A stretch of 64,000 nucleotides of DNA from Sycobia sp. Sy_11 (GCA_018907035.1 JACCIC010000139.1:1-64000), one strand, 5' to 3'; shown: positions 25,001-40,800, numbered from the stretch's first letter. Numbers and translations: made by a program. Notes: generated by a model from the sequence alone, not told the origin.

Positions 25001-28000
25001 TTATTATCCCGATACGCATGGCTTATTTTTTTGTGATGATAAAATTTCAAAACAAAAAGAAAAAGCAAAAACAAAAAAAACCTCGATCAACGTGGATGCA
25101 CGAATGAGCTGATTATCGTCGATTTAATATTTAAACGACAAATTGTCTCCTTTTCCGACAGAAAAAAATTGGACGTTTAATTCGTCCATCGACTTAACGG
25201 TGAAAAAAACATTCTACTTCGTTCCCTCACGTTCTTAAACAAGAATCTATTTCTGATATTAAATAGGAAATAATTATAGATAACGTATAATCTAATATTT
25301 CATTCTGTAAACCTCATATCGAATGTCCGTTCATCGATCGAAATTTAAACTGTATCGTTTCATTCGAATAATATTTGTTCTCAGTCAAATGCGTACAATT
25401 CGTACGCAGTTTTGACAACATAATTTCCGATCCTCGAGTAAAAAAGACGTTATTTCACTAGCGTTCGCCTGTCTATTTGTCCGCACTTCCACGTGATATC
25501 GCACAAATTGGATATATATCTATATATATATACGATGGAAGGTATATATATATGATCTACATATATATAACTTCTCATTGGAATTCAGTTAAATGAAAAT
25601 TTCTGACTCGGCGATGGTCAAAATACAAATTTACTTAGTGCAGAATTATTAGAATTAACGTTAATATCATACACTTGTTTAACATTACGTATTAATTTCC
25701 AAACGAAGGCAATAACTAGATTGCCAGCTAGACGCTCGGCTTTTATTACTCCTCCTCCAAGAAACTTTTCCGAGCTTCGGTCGCTTAATTAAGTCGAGTT
25801 GAAAGCTCCGTATGATATTCCCCAGTCCCGGCTACGCTCGAGATAGTAATTGTCCGATGGATGACTTTATGTATATAGAAAATTGGATTTTTATGAAAAG
25901 CGCGAGAACTAATACGTGCTTTCAGCAAATAATATTTCAAAGTATCTACGACATTTTTCTCGTTGAATTTTTGATTTTTCATAGATTGTTTTATTTAAAG
26001 TCTCATATATGTGTATAGTATTTCTGTAAAGCAGTCAGATTGCCAATCGGGTTCCTATGCGTATTGACGTATCTAATCTTGTGATTTATATTATTAGAAT
26101 CTTCCGAAGACAGTTGAAATTCGACTTTGAGATGATTAGCTCGCGACGAAACTTTTTTTCATCTACACGCGAAAAACTACTTTTTTCAAGTACACGGGGT
26201 ATGAAAAAAAGGGCTATTTCCTTACGCAATTTATCTATTCAAATGAATTCAAGGGACCGTAAAAATTTTATTAACCTCCCTTTAATTGGCTATCGGTTGC
26301 TTTTTCATTCCTAGTGAGAAGAAAATGCTACGTATTTCATAATATGTCTTATGTGTAAAATTCACAATGAATCACGTCCTTTGCATATACGTATACTATA
26401 TAATGTATAGTTGAATGATTCAGGCACATTAATGAAAACGTTTTTATAACTTTATTACCAAGAAATACAAATGAAGAATTATAAAAGCATTCTGATTTCC
26501 AGATTAAAAAAGAACTTCTTTGAAACTTTCAAGTATAACGATAGAGCAAATGTGCATTGATTTAAAATTTACATGAAATACAATATGTATTATTTAAAGC
26601 ATATGGGCAAATATGATGTACTTTTAGATTTGCTTAAGAAACAATATGAAACAATATGAAACAACTGAATAAGAAACAATACTATTCAAACTCTTAGCAC
26701 AGCAACCAATAATTACTTTTTAGAAATAGAATAAACTTCACTCATATAATGTTATAATGAATTATTTCATGTTGTATACATTAAATTTTGTTAAAAATAT
26801 AGTAAAATGCTAAAGTAAGAGACTAGGAAATTATGATACGAAAGTGACTATTGATTGTTATTGTTATTTAAAATAGAAATTGATTCGATTAAGAATATTT
26901 TGATAAATCAACTATTCAATTACGAAGATCATACTAAGTTTTTTAGACATTCTTATTTAAAAGCTTTCCGTAAGTGTGTCTGTCCAATATTCATTTGATT
27001 TCTTTATAAGTTTGCAATTTTTGGAGTTGATTATCTTTATTATCGTCATTCAATACGCAGGAAACTGCATTATTAGCATATATAAATGCATCACAATCTT
27101 ATCATACAAAATTTGCTACAATTAAATTTTAATAAAAAATTAAGTTTCTTTCTGAGTGCATTATTTACATTTTATTAGTAGAATTCAGAAATCAGCTTAA
27201 ATTACATTAAGCTATGCATATAATTATATGAATAAGCTAATGATTTTCATTTTTAGAAACATTGAATAGAACATCAATGGATTACAGAGATACGAAATGA
27301 TAATACATTAAAAGTGACAATTAAATTTAGCATATTTTATCCTTCAATATTTTCATGTAATAGCATGATATACTCATTAATATTGAAATGTTCTTCCAAT
27401 ATATATCTGCATATATCTATATATATATATCATCATTCAAAGTGCAGTTATACAAAACGACATTAATAGAAATGATTGGACAGAGCGCAATTACCTAGTG
27501 ACATCAAATGGTAATGTACGTTCGATTTTCCCACATTCAGTACTTCTTACTCAATCGGTAGCGCAACGGTAATGAGCAGGGCAAGCCATATACAAAGCTC
27601 GTATGAATTTTACAAATTTTAGAGATGCAAATAAAGTTTCTGCTACACGAGCCGATGTCGATCAGCCAAAGAGCGAACGATAATTCGACCCCCGATAGAG
27701 GGTCATTGAAATTGAGCAAACGAGCGCTGGAGGGGCCGTAGTTGCTTATAAATATACGATTATTTCAGATCGAAATTTCTATAGCATAAAAAGCATGTAC
27801 GTTGTCTTCTAAACTTATTTGCAAATAAAAAAAAAACCTTTTCCCGCCACCGTCGCTCGGCCCCACTCGTTATTTTTTAGATTATCGACGAACTCTCCGC
27901 TCGTGTCTTCTCAATCTTCACCCCTCCCCCCATCCCGAGTTGAATGAGCGTTCGTTCGTTTGGACGACGATCATTGGCGCGTGGCGTAAAAACTATTGCC

Positions 28001-31000
28001 AACTTTTCCAAATGCGCGCAAGCTTTCTATACCACTTCCTCCATTTGAGCGTGAACAAGCACATGTTCAACACCATGTATCTAATCACACGCCCTTCCGA
28101 GAGCTCGCTACGATCGCCATTGGATCGTGCACACAATAGCCTCCCCCCTTCCTATCCCGCCCGAAAACAAAAAAAAACTCACCCTGGCCTCGTCCTCGAG
28201 CGAATACGGCTTGATCCTCGGCTCGGGCTCGTACTCGAGATAGGGCAAGAGCCTCTGGCGCTCGAGCTCCCTGACGTACTCGAGGGGATCGACGCCCGCC
28301 TCGCGCTCCAGTACGTCGATGATGCTCGGCCGCTCGGGTAGATCGTCGCGCAGCCTGCCGCGCTGCTTCTGGAGGGCGAGCTCGAGTAGGTGCTGTTGGT
28401 GGCCGCTCAGCTGCTGCTTCTGCTGCTGCTGATGCTGGTGCTGCTGCTGCTGCTGCTGCTGCTGGTGTTGGCGGTGTAGACGCTCGAGCTGCTCGAGCTG
28501 TTCGAGCTCGAATTGCTGCTGCTGCTCCTGCTGCTGCTGGCGGTGATGGGCGGGCTGCTGGTGCAACTGGCGTTCCAGGCTCTGGTGGGACTTAGGACCT
28601 CGGTGGATGGGCTGATGGGCCTGGTAGTGGAGCTCGGACGGGTAGCTCTTTGCCTCGAGGAGCCGAGCCAGGCGCTCGAAGCTCGGTGCAGCGAACTTGG
28701 GCTCGATGTCTGGGGATAAAAAGTTTTGGATTAGACGGACGTTCGTGTTTTTGCTTATTAAAAGAGGGGGTGTAACGTGTCTAAATTATACACTTAGAAT
28801 GATAATCGTTTTGCGATATCTTATTTATACATATGCATACGATTATGTTTAAAAAATGTGATCCTAGTTTAACTGTACTGGAAATTTAATTAATTTTTTA
28901 AGACTTCTGTCAACAAAAAAGTATAGTAAGTTTTATCTAGATACTTTTACAATTTATACAGAAATATAACAATATCTTAAGAATAAATATATCTTTAATA
29001 ATGTAAAGTTCATGGGCCAATATTTAGGGAAATAGTAATGTGACATCATCGTACTGTCTATATTGTTATCCAGTATAATTAGAGAGTGAACAATTGGTGG
29101 AATAGGGTTTGACGGAGAGAATGGACGAAATTGACAAGTCAAACTGGATCAAACGATCATCTAATACTTTGTTTCTGATTAAAGAAAAGGTTGCATTTAT
29201 GAGCTCATGCACAAAAGAATCAGTTCTCGAAAATTTACAGTGTACGAGATGTGTTTAAATAATGTGATTTTGCAAATATCGAGCTCTACGTCCGTTTGAT
29301 CATCGATTTTTTTTATTCTGTGTTGGTATAGGTGTACCGAACATATATTCACGGCTTTAACTTTATAGCATTATTTGTTTGTTTGTGACAGGCATACACA
29401 TTTATAAGTGGTTTCGTATGCTCGGCAATTTTCTTTTACCAAACAAATAGAGCAAAGTGTTTGCATTAAATTTTGTGTCAAACAGGAATTCAGTGTTATA
29501 AACCTTTGAAATATTGACAGTTGCATACGGTGAGTTTATTTTGAGCAAAAATAATGTAAGTGGTACGAGCTGTTCTAAGAAAGCCAAGAGTATGTCGAAG
29601 ATGAACCTGACCCTGGACGTCCTAGCACGTCGACAACAGATCAAAACGTTTAATCACTGAAAGATATTGTTTTAAAAAATCATCGAAACACTATCAGAGA
29701 ATTTGTTGAAAATGCTGGCAAATAGGTTGGCTCATTTTTGTTTCGCGTACAAGCGAAATTCGTTCCAAAATTGCTTAATTTTGGTCAAAAGAACCGTCGC
29801 ATGACCCTAGCTCAGGAGATGTTAATTGAAGACAATAATGATACTGATTTTCTCAAAAAAGTTATAACTGGTGATAAATTATGGTTATACGATTATGACG
29901 TCACTAACACTCGTCCCAATGGAAGATCCCAGAAGAACCAAGACCTAAGAAAGCACGCCAAGTTCGATCAAAATGTCAAGGTTCTGCTCACCGTCTTCTT
30001 TGATTACTGTGGCGTACTTAACTAAAGGTCGTACAGTCAATAAGGAGTACTATCTCGAAGTTATAGGCCATTTGCTAAACGCTATATGCAAAAACCGTTC
30101 GCAAGTTTGTAAAAGCAATTTGTGGCTTTTGTATTACAATAATACACCTGATCATTCATCGTTGCTTGTGAGAGATTTTTGGACAAAACCCACACCAAAC
30201 TTATGTCTCAGCCTCCATATCCACTAGATTTGGCACCCAGTGATTTTTTTCATTTCCCAAAAATGAAAAGACCCGTGAAAGGACATTGATTTTGAACGAT
30301 TGAGGGGATAAAAACTGCATTGCTGAAAGAACCCAACGCTATACCAAAAAATGATTATCAGAACTGCTTGCATGATTAGAAAAAGTGTTGGCCCAAGTGT
30401 ATTATATTTGAGGGGAGTTACTTTGAAGGCGACAACGTTAGTATTGATTAATAAATAAATATATTTATTGAGAAAACTAAAAAGTCACCTTATTATTTTA
30501 ACACACCTCGTTATATGATACCACGATGTCACGATCTACGCTTACGTTATCATAAAGTATTTTATTTTATTATAAAAAGCATGAGTAAGAATATTCAATA
30601 TATACGAAATGTATTTTTTTATTAAAAAAAAATTGCCTCCTATATTTCATTAATCGCTTATGACTTTTAAAATTAACTTAAAATTTTCTGATTTTTGTAT
30701 TTCTTTAAATTGTCAATTAGAACAGTGATATGTAAAATCGTCCAAAATTTCAATTTCAATGTATATGAGATTGTGTATGTATTTATTGTTCATAAACACA
30801 TTACAAAACAGTCATTTTTCCTAAATTGTACTATCCATATTTGTTAAAAAACAAAAGAAAGAATTTTTACTTTTGACAGACACTCTCGCTTTCTGAATTT
30901 AGAAGAATGCGTCTAAACAATGCTTGGATCTTGATATTTTTCGAGAGGATGTCGACCGGTTTGCCAGAAATCAGTTTTTCATTCAAAGGATACCATTATG

Positions 31001-34000
31001 TTAATTCAACACTCTCTAACGTTCCGACCAACCTTTCACAACAATAAAAAACAAAAGAATATATTAATATATTATAATCCATATTACAAACAAAATTTAG
31101 TATCCTATATACAATATCATTTTTAAAGTTACTACTTCTATATCCGTTGATCGATATAAATCCAAGTAACTAAGATTTTTATCTGACTTTTACAATCTTT
31201 TAAGCTTAGCCCGTGAATCATTATGTTCTATAACTCTATAAAAATTTTCTTCTAGACGTAAAAAATGTATATTTAAGGGAATAATTTCAAAATTTATGTC
31301 TCGAATTTTCAAATTGAGTAATTTATTATTGAACAAGAAACTATTTATAATCCCTCCATAAAAATGCTTGTAATGAATATTATTATCAATGTCGTGCATC
31401 ATTTAAGTGAAAAACACGGTAAGTCGGACAAAAACATTAATTAGTTTTACTTGACTATTACTTAGAAGTTAAGAGGTATAACACCATATAAGACCTCTTT
31501 AATGCCGCTCTACACGAAACTGTAGCATGAACTGCTTATACAATAAGTACTAATTCACTTATCGTAGAATTCCAAGGCAATGCACGGACCAATTGGGCTC
31601 TTTGACGATGTTGCTGCCGAATGAATTTACTATATAATACAAACAGCGGTTATTGAATTTTAACAGGTAGAAAGAAAAATAATAGCAATTTAAATATTCG
31701 GTAATTAATACATATTAGATGATGAAAAATTCATAAAATTTCAGTAAAACTATGTCTATATATTCAAATGGGCATCCGTTCATTCGTATTACACAAAAAT
31801 TTAATGAAAAGCAAGAACCTGAAAATTGGGCTCATTTCCTTTTTGAATTTCCTTGGCAAATGAAAATTCCTACGGTAAGTGAACCTCGAAATTTCTAGCG
31901 AAGTTTGTATTTTGTACTGAGTGCTATATATAGCGTTGCTGGCTGATACTTAAATTGGCGCGATTTTAAAGATTTCACCACCCTGACATAATATCTATAC
32001 TTCTACTAGACAAAAAAAAAAACATTTTTATATGCAATATGCATCATTATATTAGAAATCTCTTTCGTTATGGTGTAATTTATGCCGGTGTATCTCCTTA
32101 ATGTAGTCCAAAATGATAAAAAAAAAAAAAACAGTTCATCGTGAAATTACGAATAAACTGCAGTCTAAAAAATTCGATGAAACTGCTGCAATTTATGTAA
32201 CTAAGCTGATGCGCTTACACAAAAGGTTTCGATAAAAAAAAAACACCGACCTTTAATTATAAGAGCAATTCTGGATGAATCAGTCTGCGCAGTTTAAGCG
32301 CAACGCGAAGATTTAATTAGAACCATCTCGAAACTTTAAGCGCGCATTTTTTCTCGAAAACGCGTTTTTTTTTTTAACTGATATACCGGCTTGACAGTAT
32401 CTCGTTTGGTTTTTACTCGGGAGCCTTGAAATTATTAACTGATATTTTTAAAGCGATATTTTCTTGTTAACGCGGTATCAACTAGACTCTGTAAGTAATT
32501 TTTTGTTGTAAAAAAACTTAAAAAATACATTTCAATTCAGCGCTGTATTTTAAAATCGTTTTTCGAAATAATTCTGAGAATTGCGCGCTTGAAAATCATC
32601 AAATCGTCTAAGGATTTTTTTAGGGATTGTCGCAATCCTGAAATTAACCCGACATCGTAAGACGCGAATCCAGAGAACTACGACTATAAATACGGTCTAA
32701 TCATTATTCTCGATAAACTTATCCGACGACTCGCTGCGATTCAGAGCCAATTTGTATATGCTAATTAGGATTCAGGATTTATTATTATCATTATTTCTCA
32801 CCGATACACTTATTTGTTCGTCCCGTATGTGTGCGAGCCGCACAGAGAAATTCCATCAGCGGTACGCAACCGAAGCATTTCGTCGGCGACTACCACCGAT
32901 TAAATCGACCGCATATTACATAAGCACGTTGCCTCATCGTCGATATCTATAAATTATAGGTTTGGATCGTTCGTTAACGAGTAATCGAGCTTATCGCGGA
33001 ATTCGTTCGGCGCCGCGCTTCAAAGTGAAAATGCCGTAAAAGCGTACGGAAATGGCGCAGAGCGTGGGCGATACGAAGATCCGTGGGAATGAAGGCAATT
33101 GCGCAATTAGCATTTGAAGTATATGCGGCCGCTCGAGATTGCGTAAATCGTGAATAGAGTCATAATAGAGCGCCTCAGAGTCTTCGCTGGGCGTTAAAGG
33201 TATTTCGACTGAAAAGGTAAATTTATTAATTCAATTTGCAAAGAAAACGGCAAATTGCATTACGTATTTATCAAACGCCACAGTTAAGTAAACACGCATG
33301 AAACGCGCTCGTGATTGAGTTAGGAAAAAAAAAGAAAGAAAAGGAAACAAAGAAACATTCGTCTTAATCGAACGCGTTCGTTACTGCCTGTACACTGCCG
33401 CGACGATTCGAAATTCCGATTTTTATTCGTTAACGGGGCGAGCGTGAGCGGCGCGTATATAGAATCGAGGATAATTTCCGGACTAGCGCCAACGCTACAT
33501 GGGAGCTCGATGGTGTTGCAATTTTTTTCCCGGAGCAATATGGGCATCCTCCCCTATGATACACGGCGGCACGACAATCGATATCTAATCGTCCGCGAAT
33601 ATTCCATTGCCTCCTTCGTTTCATTTCTTTTGATACTGTTACGGAACTTTTTCCCGTAGACGCGAGAGCTAATTTAAAAGCTATCGACATTTTATAAGCT
33701 TTAATACGAATTTCAAAGACTTTAATACAAATTTCACAATTAATAAGAATTTCAGAGTGAAAAAGAAACACTTTTCTCTATATCTAGAGAATATCGAATA
33801 CTTTTTGCAATAAAACATTTTTGCATAGCTATCTCGTTTCTCTGAGAATCAATAAATTCCTTTATTTCGATATTCGTCTAAAATAAATTCGCCGAGAAAA
33901 AAGTATTATTTGACCTTTATCGATGCTCAAAAGTAATAGGACTGAATTTTGGATCAATTAATTTCTAACTATTTATCGCTTAGAGATAGATTTAAACCAA

Positions 34001-35524
34001 TGACTTATCGAAATTCTCATATTCGTTTAATTTATTTACAACTTATTCTACTTTTTAAAATAGCGTGTGCGCGTACGTCTGAAACCTTTCTTAATTAAAT
34101 ACACCGTCCGTCATTCCGATATCTTCTAAAAGAAATGCAATGACAAATGTCTTCGCACCTCTGTGCAATAGCTATAGCTACAATAAAATGACACATCGAT
34201 CCTCAAATTCGTCCAACCCTCCATAAATCCTCCAATCTTGGCTACCATTTTCCCCCCCCCTTTTCAGGAGACAAGCTAGGAGATAACGGCGCGCGAAAAC
34301 TGAGATGATTTATCGTTCCCCGTCGGGAAGGTGGGGAGAAAAATATCGGCAAGCGGCCCGGTAACACGTTCGACCGTATGTTCCATCGGTGAACCAGAGG
34401 TTATCCTTAGGGCCGTGGAGGGGGAGGGGTTGGGGGTTATCTCGTCGAATTCTGCCCTTGCACAATCAGACGAAAGCGTCTTTTCGCGGTAATAGTTCCT
34501 TTATCACCCTAAATTGTGCGCGCTTACTTTTCGCGAGCGAGGACCGGCGCGCAAGATTAAGAGTATATAATCTGCGATCGTTGCGTTCTATCGAAGCAGC
34601 CAATCAGGTTTTTTTTGCCTTTTTTTTAATAAGCCGCCTCGCGAAGTTCGTTTCGATCGAAAATGTGTGATTTCGTTGAAACACTATTGATTATTCTTTA
34701 TTTGGTTGATTGTAAAACTTGTGACGAAATGTGCATAAGCTTGAAAATGAAGAAAATTGAAGTCGCGCATTAATTGAACGTAAAAGAGATTCTTCGAACG
34801 AAAACAAACCTTAATCGGAGCTAGCTGGACGTGAAATAGAAAATGATCATATAATAAAATTGTAGTGTACTAAAATTCATAGCTCTATGTACCATACTAG
34901 CATTTACAAAAATACTAGAAACAATAAAAACGACACTGTGAATCTAAATACATAAAAATACTTTCGCCATCTGTGCTTCCTACCGATAATTCACTCGTTT
35001 CCATCTCTATATGTATCGTATCGTTCATGATTATTCTTAAATGCAACACTACATCTATGTGTATGAATTAATCGTAGTTTATAAAAATTTTAATCAGTTT
35101 CCAGTTATAAACAAATGTATCAATTTAACTTTAAGAATATTCGTAAGTGTACAATAAGAATACGTTGCGATATCTTTTTAAAATATTCGCGATGAACTCA
35201 TCACTATCTACTTTACGTTTCAATAAAACATGAGACATTTGGTGGGTAAAATTAATAATTTATTCTCTATTATTTAACACTATAAAAGAAATGTACTTAT
35301 CTAAGTGAAAAAATTTCTTTTGAATCTTAAGAACATTAATGGAATAATGCATTAAATGCTATTAAAGCAAAAATTTAGTCTTGTGCAATTCGTTAGAGCT
35401 TAATTGTACTAAATTTGATTATTATAACTACGAAAAATTAGTTTGAATATAATAATAAAATTTGGTTGACCCTATGAACATTAATAGACAATCTTTGAAA
35501 GTGAGGCAGACGAGCTTAAAGCAT

Positions 35525-35601
<77 letters not shown>

Positions 35602-37783
35602 TCTAAAGAAAAAAAAGATTGCCTGTCATATTACATGCTTTAACGAGAGCTTTATTTCCTTGGTCACGGACGCGGGGAGCAGAATATTAGTTTATTCCGG
35701 TAGATCTCTGGCGATCGCTACGGATGCATACAACAAGCCGTTACAAAGCTGAAAAGCTCGTGTACGAAGTAAACGTATTGTCTGATGAAATCGTTGCATA
35801 CCCGAGCTACGGTCTAAGCCTCGACTGTCAAAATGAAAAAGCCGCGGGACTTGGCTTGAAAGCTATCAAATTTTTAGCAGAGGCATTTATTAGACGCGCG
35901 AACTTATCTCGAAAAATACGGTAAATTGCAACTGGTACGATAACTGTGAGTAAATGCAGAAACAGAAATTATTGACCCGGACTTATTTTAAAAGGCGAGA
36001 ACAAACATTGTTCTTCTCGCATAGAAGCAATTGCAGTTTAATTGATTTCTATAAATGAATAATTGTCGTAACGTCATATACTATTATAATATCGTTGAAA
36101 ATTATTTAAGAACAAAATTAAAATGATATTATTATCATGCATTCGTGTCAAAATACGTTAATTAAATTTAAATCCCTAATTAAGGGGTGAATTTACAAAT
36201 ATTGAAAGAATTCTACGCAGGATTGAGATTAAATTTGAAAATGTATTAATACAGCTGTATGACAAGTCAAATAAGAAAATATGAAATGAAAAGATTACAA
36301 ATGTATCTTAAAAATGTTTTATTGACGTGCTTAATTTTTTCCCATTAATCGGATCGTCTGCGAAGCAAAATTTCGAGCAGAAATACGATTAGAAGTTCAC
36401 AGCAACGAGCCCGCAATATTTGCCAAGTATCCGCTGCCATTCGTTACAGCGAATAAAAAATTCTGTATCCTTACCGATGTACCAAGACAGCGTGAACTTC
36501 AAATAAATAAATTGTCAATTAAATCGAGAATGCAAAAAAAAAAGGAATAAACACCCCGAATGCACATGGAAGTAAAACTGAATTTTTCGAAATATCACGA
36601 ACTAAAAATCCCAACAAAAAAAAATCAACGGACTATTTACTTGTCCTCGGTTGGCATAGTTTTCACGATCGACGAATTTGATTTTTTTTTCTGTTCGCGA
36701 GCTCGAATAAAGAGCGCGTGAGCGGTTCCCTGCTTTAATTTAAACGCGTCATTCGAACTAAAAAAGAAATTGTCCATTCTGGTTATACTTTATGATTTAT
36801 TCATATAAGCTTATATAAAGCCCTATTCGGGAGCCTATAGAGGAAATTCGTTTTTTTTTTTTTTTGATAAATACATTTATAAATGGTCCTACTGGATGCT
36901 TATCTCGGTCTTTCGCAATTATTACGTTTCAATTTTCGATATACTGTTGAATCATTGTTAAAGTTTGACGGAAATTTTGTGCCGTGCTCGTCGCCTTGAA
37001 CTTGTACTTCTCTTGAACACCCTACATCTTGATAGACAGACGAAAAGATATGAACAGATGACATTTTTTTAAAAATAATTTTAATTAATTCACGTCAGTA
37101 ATTATTAACCATTAAAGTTGCTCAAAAATTTAACCTACATTTAAATCGATATTTGACCCGTGACGTCACTGGCGCAATTCCAACCGGAAGTTCATGTACT
37201 ATACAAATATAGTAAACTGCATGAGGCCATAGAAGATACGTAAAACGAAATAAAACATAACATTTGTTTCCTTTTATTTTGAGAATTTACAGCGTTCTTG
37301 ATATTTCAGTTGTCAATATGGCCTCGCAAACATTCGCCAAAAATTCAATGTTTACTATTCCCATGTTTCCCGCTACAAGCCCATACAGCGCTTATACAGT
37401 TTCTATATCTATATATCTGTGCATATATAACTGGGGCGCGCTTCCGTTTTCGTCGATGACGTCATGTTTCGCAAAGCTGCACTCAGTACAGGATCGAAAT
37501 GTTAGAAAAACGAAAAAACATTTTTGCGCGTAATACAAAAAAAAAACTATCGTGCAAATTTGATTAATTTATGATAAACTACCGTTTCAAAATAGAATTC
37601 GAAAAAAGTGAAAGTTCTCCAATAGGATATCGCTATATTATTATATCCGTTGCGTTATCGTTGGGTCATTATTTTCACAATTGCATCTTACCCCCGGTAA
37701 TTCCAAATCGATTTAAAGATTACGCTAGATTCCAATCGTTATTGGTCATATACGTGTATTTATGTCAATTATTTGTTTTTGAG

Positions 37784-37837
<54 letters not shown>

Positions 37838-40800
37838 ATGTGTTTTATATTCAATGTCGAAGATTTCTTTTTATGAAGCCAAGATTCCATTCGTTATAAT
37901 AGCAAATTTATGGATAGTGCCTGAATGGGAGGAAGCTGTCTTGGGATTATTACATCTGATCGAATCGAATTTAAGTTTAATCCGTCTAATTCATTGTGAC
38001 AGTCAAGAGACGATCGGCATCCATACAAAATTTTGTCTTCCCGTTTGGAAGAGTTTTTAATTTATATTTGGAAGTAAGTATTTCAGGATATCGTTGATAT
38101 TCATCGGACAAGAGATTTGGAGTGCTGGAAAGTTCTTCGGCTGTTAGAAGTTGACGATGCGTGGCGACAGTTGGAATTTGAAACGATAGAATTCCTTGTT
38201 TCGGATAAAAGGGGAAAAAATTGCGGCTGTTATGCTGTTAAACTGTTTCTTTAAATTGCTTAAGAATGCCATATGGGCACAAGCAATTGTAGACGAATAC
38301 TTGTAGCAGTAATGGGGTATAAGTATCATTTTTCAAAATGAATTCTCCATGAAATTATTCCTTCTTACTCTTATTTATTGTTTATTACTTATCGTAGAGC
38401 TGTCGTTATGATTGTTGCCTCGATCGTTCATTTCATAAACGAAAATGCAGATACGGGAAATTCGCTGTGATTTAACAATATTTATGGGGGATGCGTGTTT
38501 CGCGTACACTTACGCGCCCGATGCCGGTTTACACAAGCATAGAGAGTTAATTAAACTCCGGGTAAATTTCATACTCCTTGGATTAAAAACGCGCGTAAAC
38601 CCAATTCTGTAATATTGCGTAATAATCCGATCTCCAGCTAAAACTGCGTTCAATCATATGAATTTACGGGGTAACGAAATTTATGCCCATATCGAAATCT
38701 ATGTGGAGAAAATTATGATTAAGGTACGCGTGCCGCGATAGCTGATGAACTATCTGTTAATTTATGAATCAATCCTGTGACGTATAGAAACGAATACGTG
38801 ATAGGCGCACGACATATCGGAAAATTCCACGATTCAGCGGTAAAGCATCAGAAGCGAGAAACGGTCGGGCAAATTCAAGAGATTCCAAGAATAAGACGGA
38901 ATATAATGTAGCCTTCAGCGAGGCTAATTAAACGGCGAGGTTTTTAATTTCATTCCCCGTATTTGTTTAGGCATTTAATCAAGGACGATGCATCGACTGT
39001 TTCACGGATATTTGAATAAAACTTCAATTGCAGTCGTAAGAAGTTGATCGCGGAGTGGATGAATTTTATTTCGTCCAGAGTTCGTCCATTGTCGCGGTAT
39101 CAATTAAACGTTTTACGTAACAATATTCATTGTAAAATTACGTACGTATGCATCTTATACGCACATGAAAAGGACATGAGTTTTTTTCTCATAAATTTAA
39201 CAAGCAACGTCGACTTTTTCGGAAATTTCCACTACTACATTAATTGTAAAAACATTTAGGTTGGAAAATTTCATTAAAATGTATAAACAAGATAAGAAAT
39301 TAATGAATGTTTCCAAGGATTGTTAATAAATAATTCAACTACATTTCAAAAACAAACAGAATCAATTTTTTGAATCACCCTATAATTCAGAGCAATTTTT
39401 TTTTTAACATAATGTTATTAGTATACCAAATTCATGTACCATTGTATACCAATTTACGAGGACGGATTTTCGTTTGCTAACAGATGTGTGAATGTGGACC
39501 TAAAGGACCGTGGGATACAATCGATTATAATGATTTAATTCGGGTAATTTGAAATGAAAGCTACGACATCGTTTATACAGTTTACTGACTTTATGGAATC
39601 TTATACGATATGTCGGGCTCAATTATTGGAATTCGGGTGCGCCCGTGGACTTGAGACACAATACGAGAGATTTTCTCGTGGCTACGTATTGCGATCACTA
39701 TTTTTTTTTGTTTTTCTCTTTTTTTGTTGTCTCACTTAAATTTCAAATACTGGCCAAAAGCCCAAATATCAACGAACCTTTCGAATTTCGCTTCGATTAA
39801 TCGTTCCAGGAGTCAGGATGTACGTAGAATACGGGGATACTCCCGTTGGGAATCCGATCGAACGAGTGCTCTCTATTCTTGGAACGCTCCCCTACCCTCC
39901 TCGCTCGCACGAAGTAGCCAACGCGCGCGCGCGCGCGTTCGAGTTATTCGAGGCAAATATTGGATATGCGCGCAAGCGCGATTGACATTTGTCATTACGT
40001 GGGTGCTTATGCGGCGATTCGACCGTATTTTTGCAATTTATTGCGAAACAGAAAAATTAAAAGTACGGTTTATTTATTCGTCCGGGGTGGGATGTATTCG
40101 TAAGAAATTTAAGACAAATTTTTGGATGTAACGCTTCGTCAAGTAGTTGATTATATAATAAACTAGTAAAATTCAGTATTCAAATAACCGCACCAATAAC
40201 TGATTCATGCAATTTCAGCCATTATCCAAGATCTTCGTTTACCAATTAGGGACTTTTTTATGGGATCGACGCTTTTCTCTTCAGTCGCAAATTGAATGGA
40301 TTTTTTTTCATGATTGTGAATTTAAGTTCAATTTTTCTGTCTCTTTGATAAATTTGTTATTAAGTTGAATTTTTCAATAACATTTTTTTCCCATTCTTCA
40401 CGTTTTAATTAAAAATTTTTAATTACTTTTTATTCAGCCGTCGAGCATACATGCGTAATAATATATGAGAATATGTGCGCTAGTGCAGTTTGAAAGATGT
40501 CATTACACGATTACTCCAACTAACCCCCCTCCTCCCATATCTGACCCTGTATTCGACGACCCGGATGTCCAGTCCCGGTATTATGATAAAATATTACATT
40601 GTCATCTGGGGCGAGAGTTCGAGACAATTTTCAGTCCTCTACGATATATGAAACTGTGTCAAAATTGGTTTTTTTTTCTGTTTGAAGATTTGACAAAATA
40701 ATCGATAAAGACTAGACGTGCACACGTCTATACGTCCACTACGGTAAGTTCATTAAAGAAGAACATATAAAAAAAGAATATTTTATCATTGCAAGTTATA

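Larger units (their letters stand above)
22141..28182 (-). other. NPDC1 intron 2
   Basis: 6 kb of mostly AT-rich DNA. Contents: a (CA)n/(CG)n tract (about 23008-23046), a 12 bp-stem hairpin (23156-23197) and a tRNA-like stretch near 27541-27695. Several open frames of 60-120 codons occur on both strands, but none shows a known domain. Confidence 0.8.
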
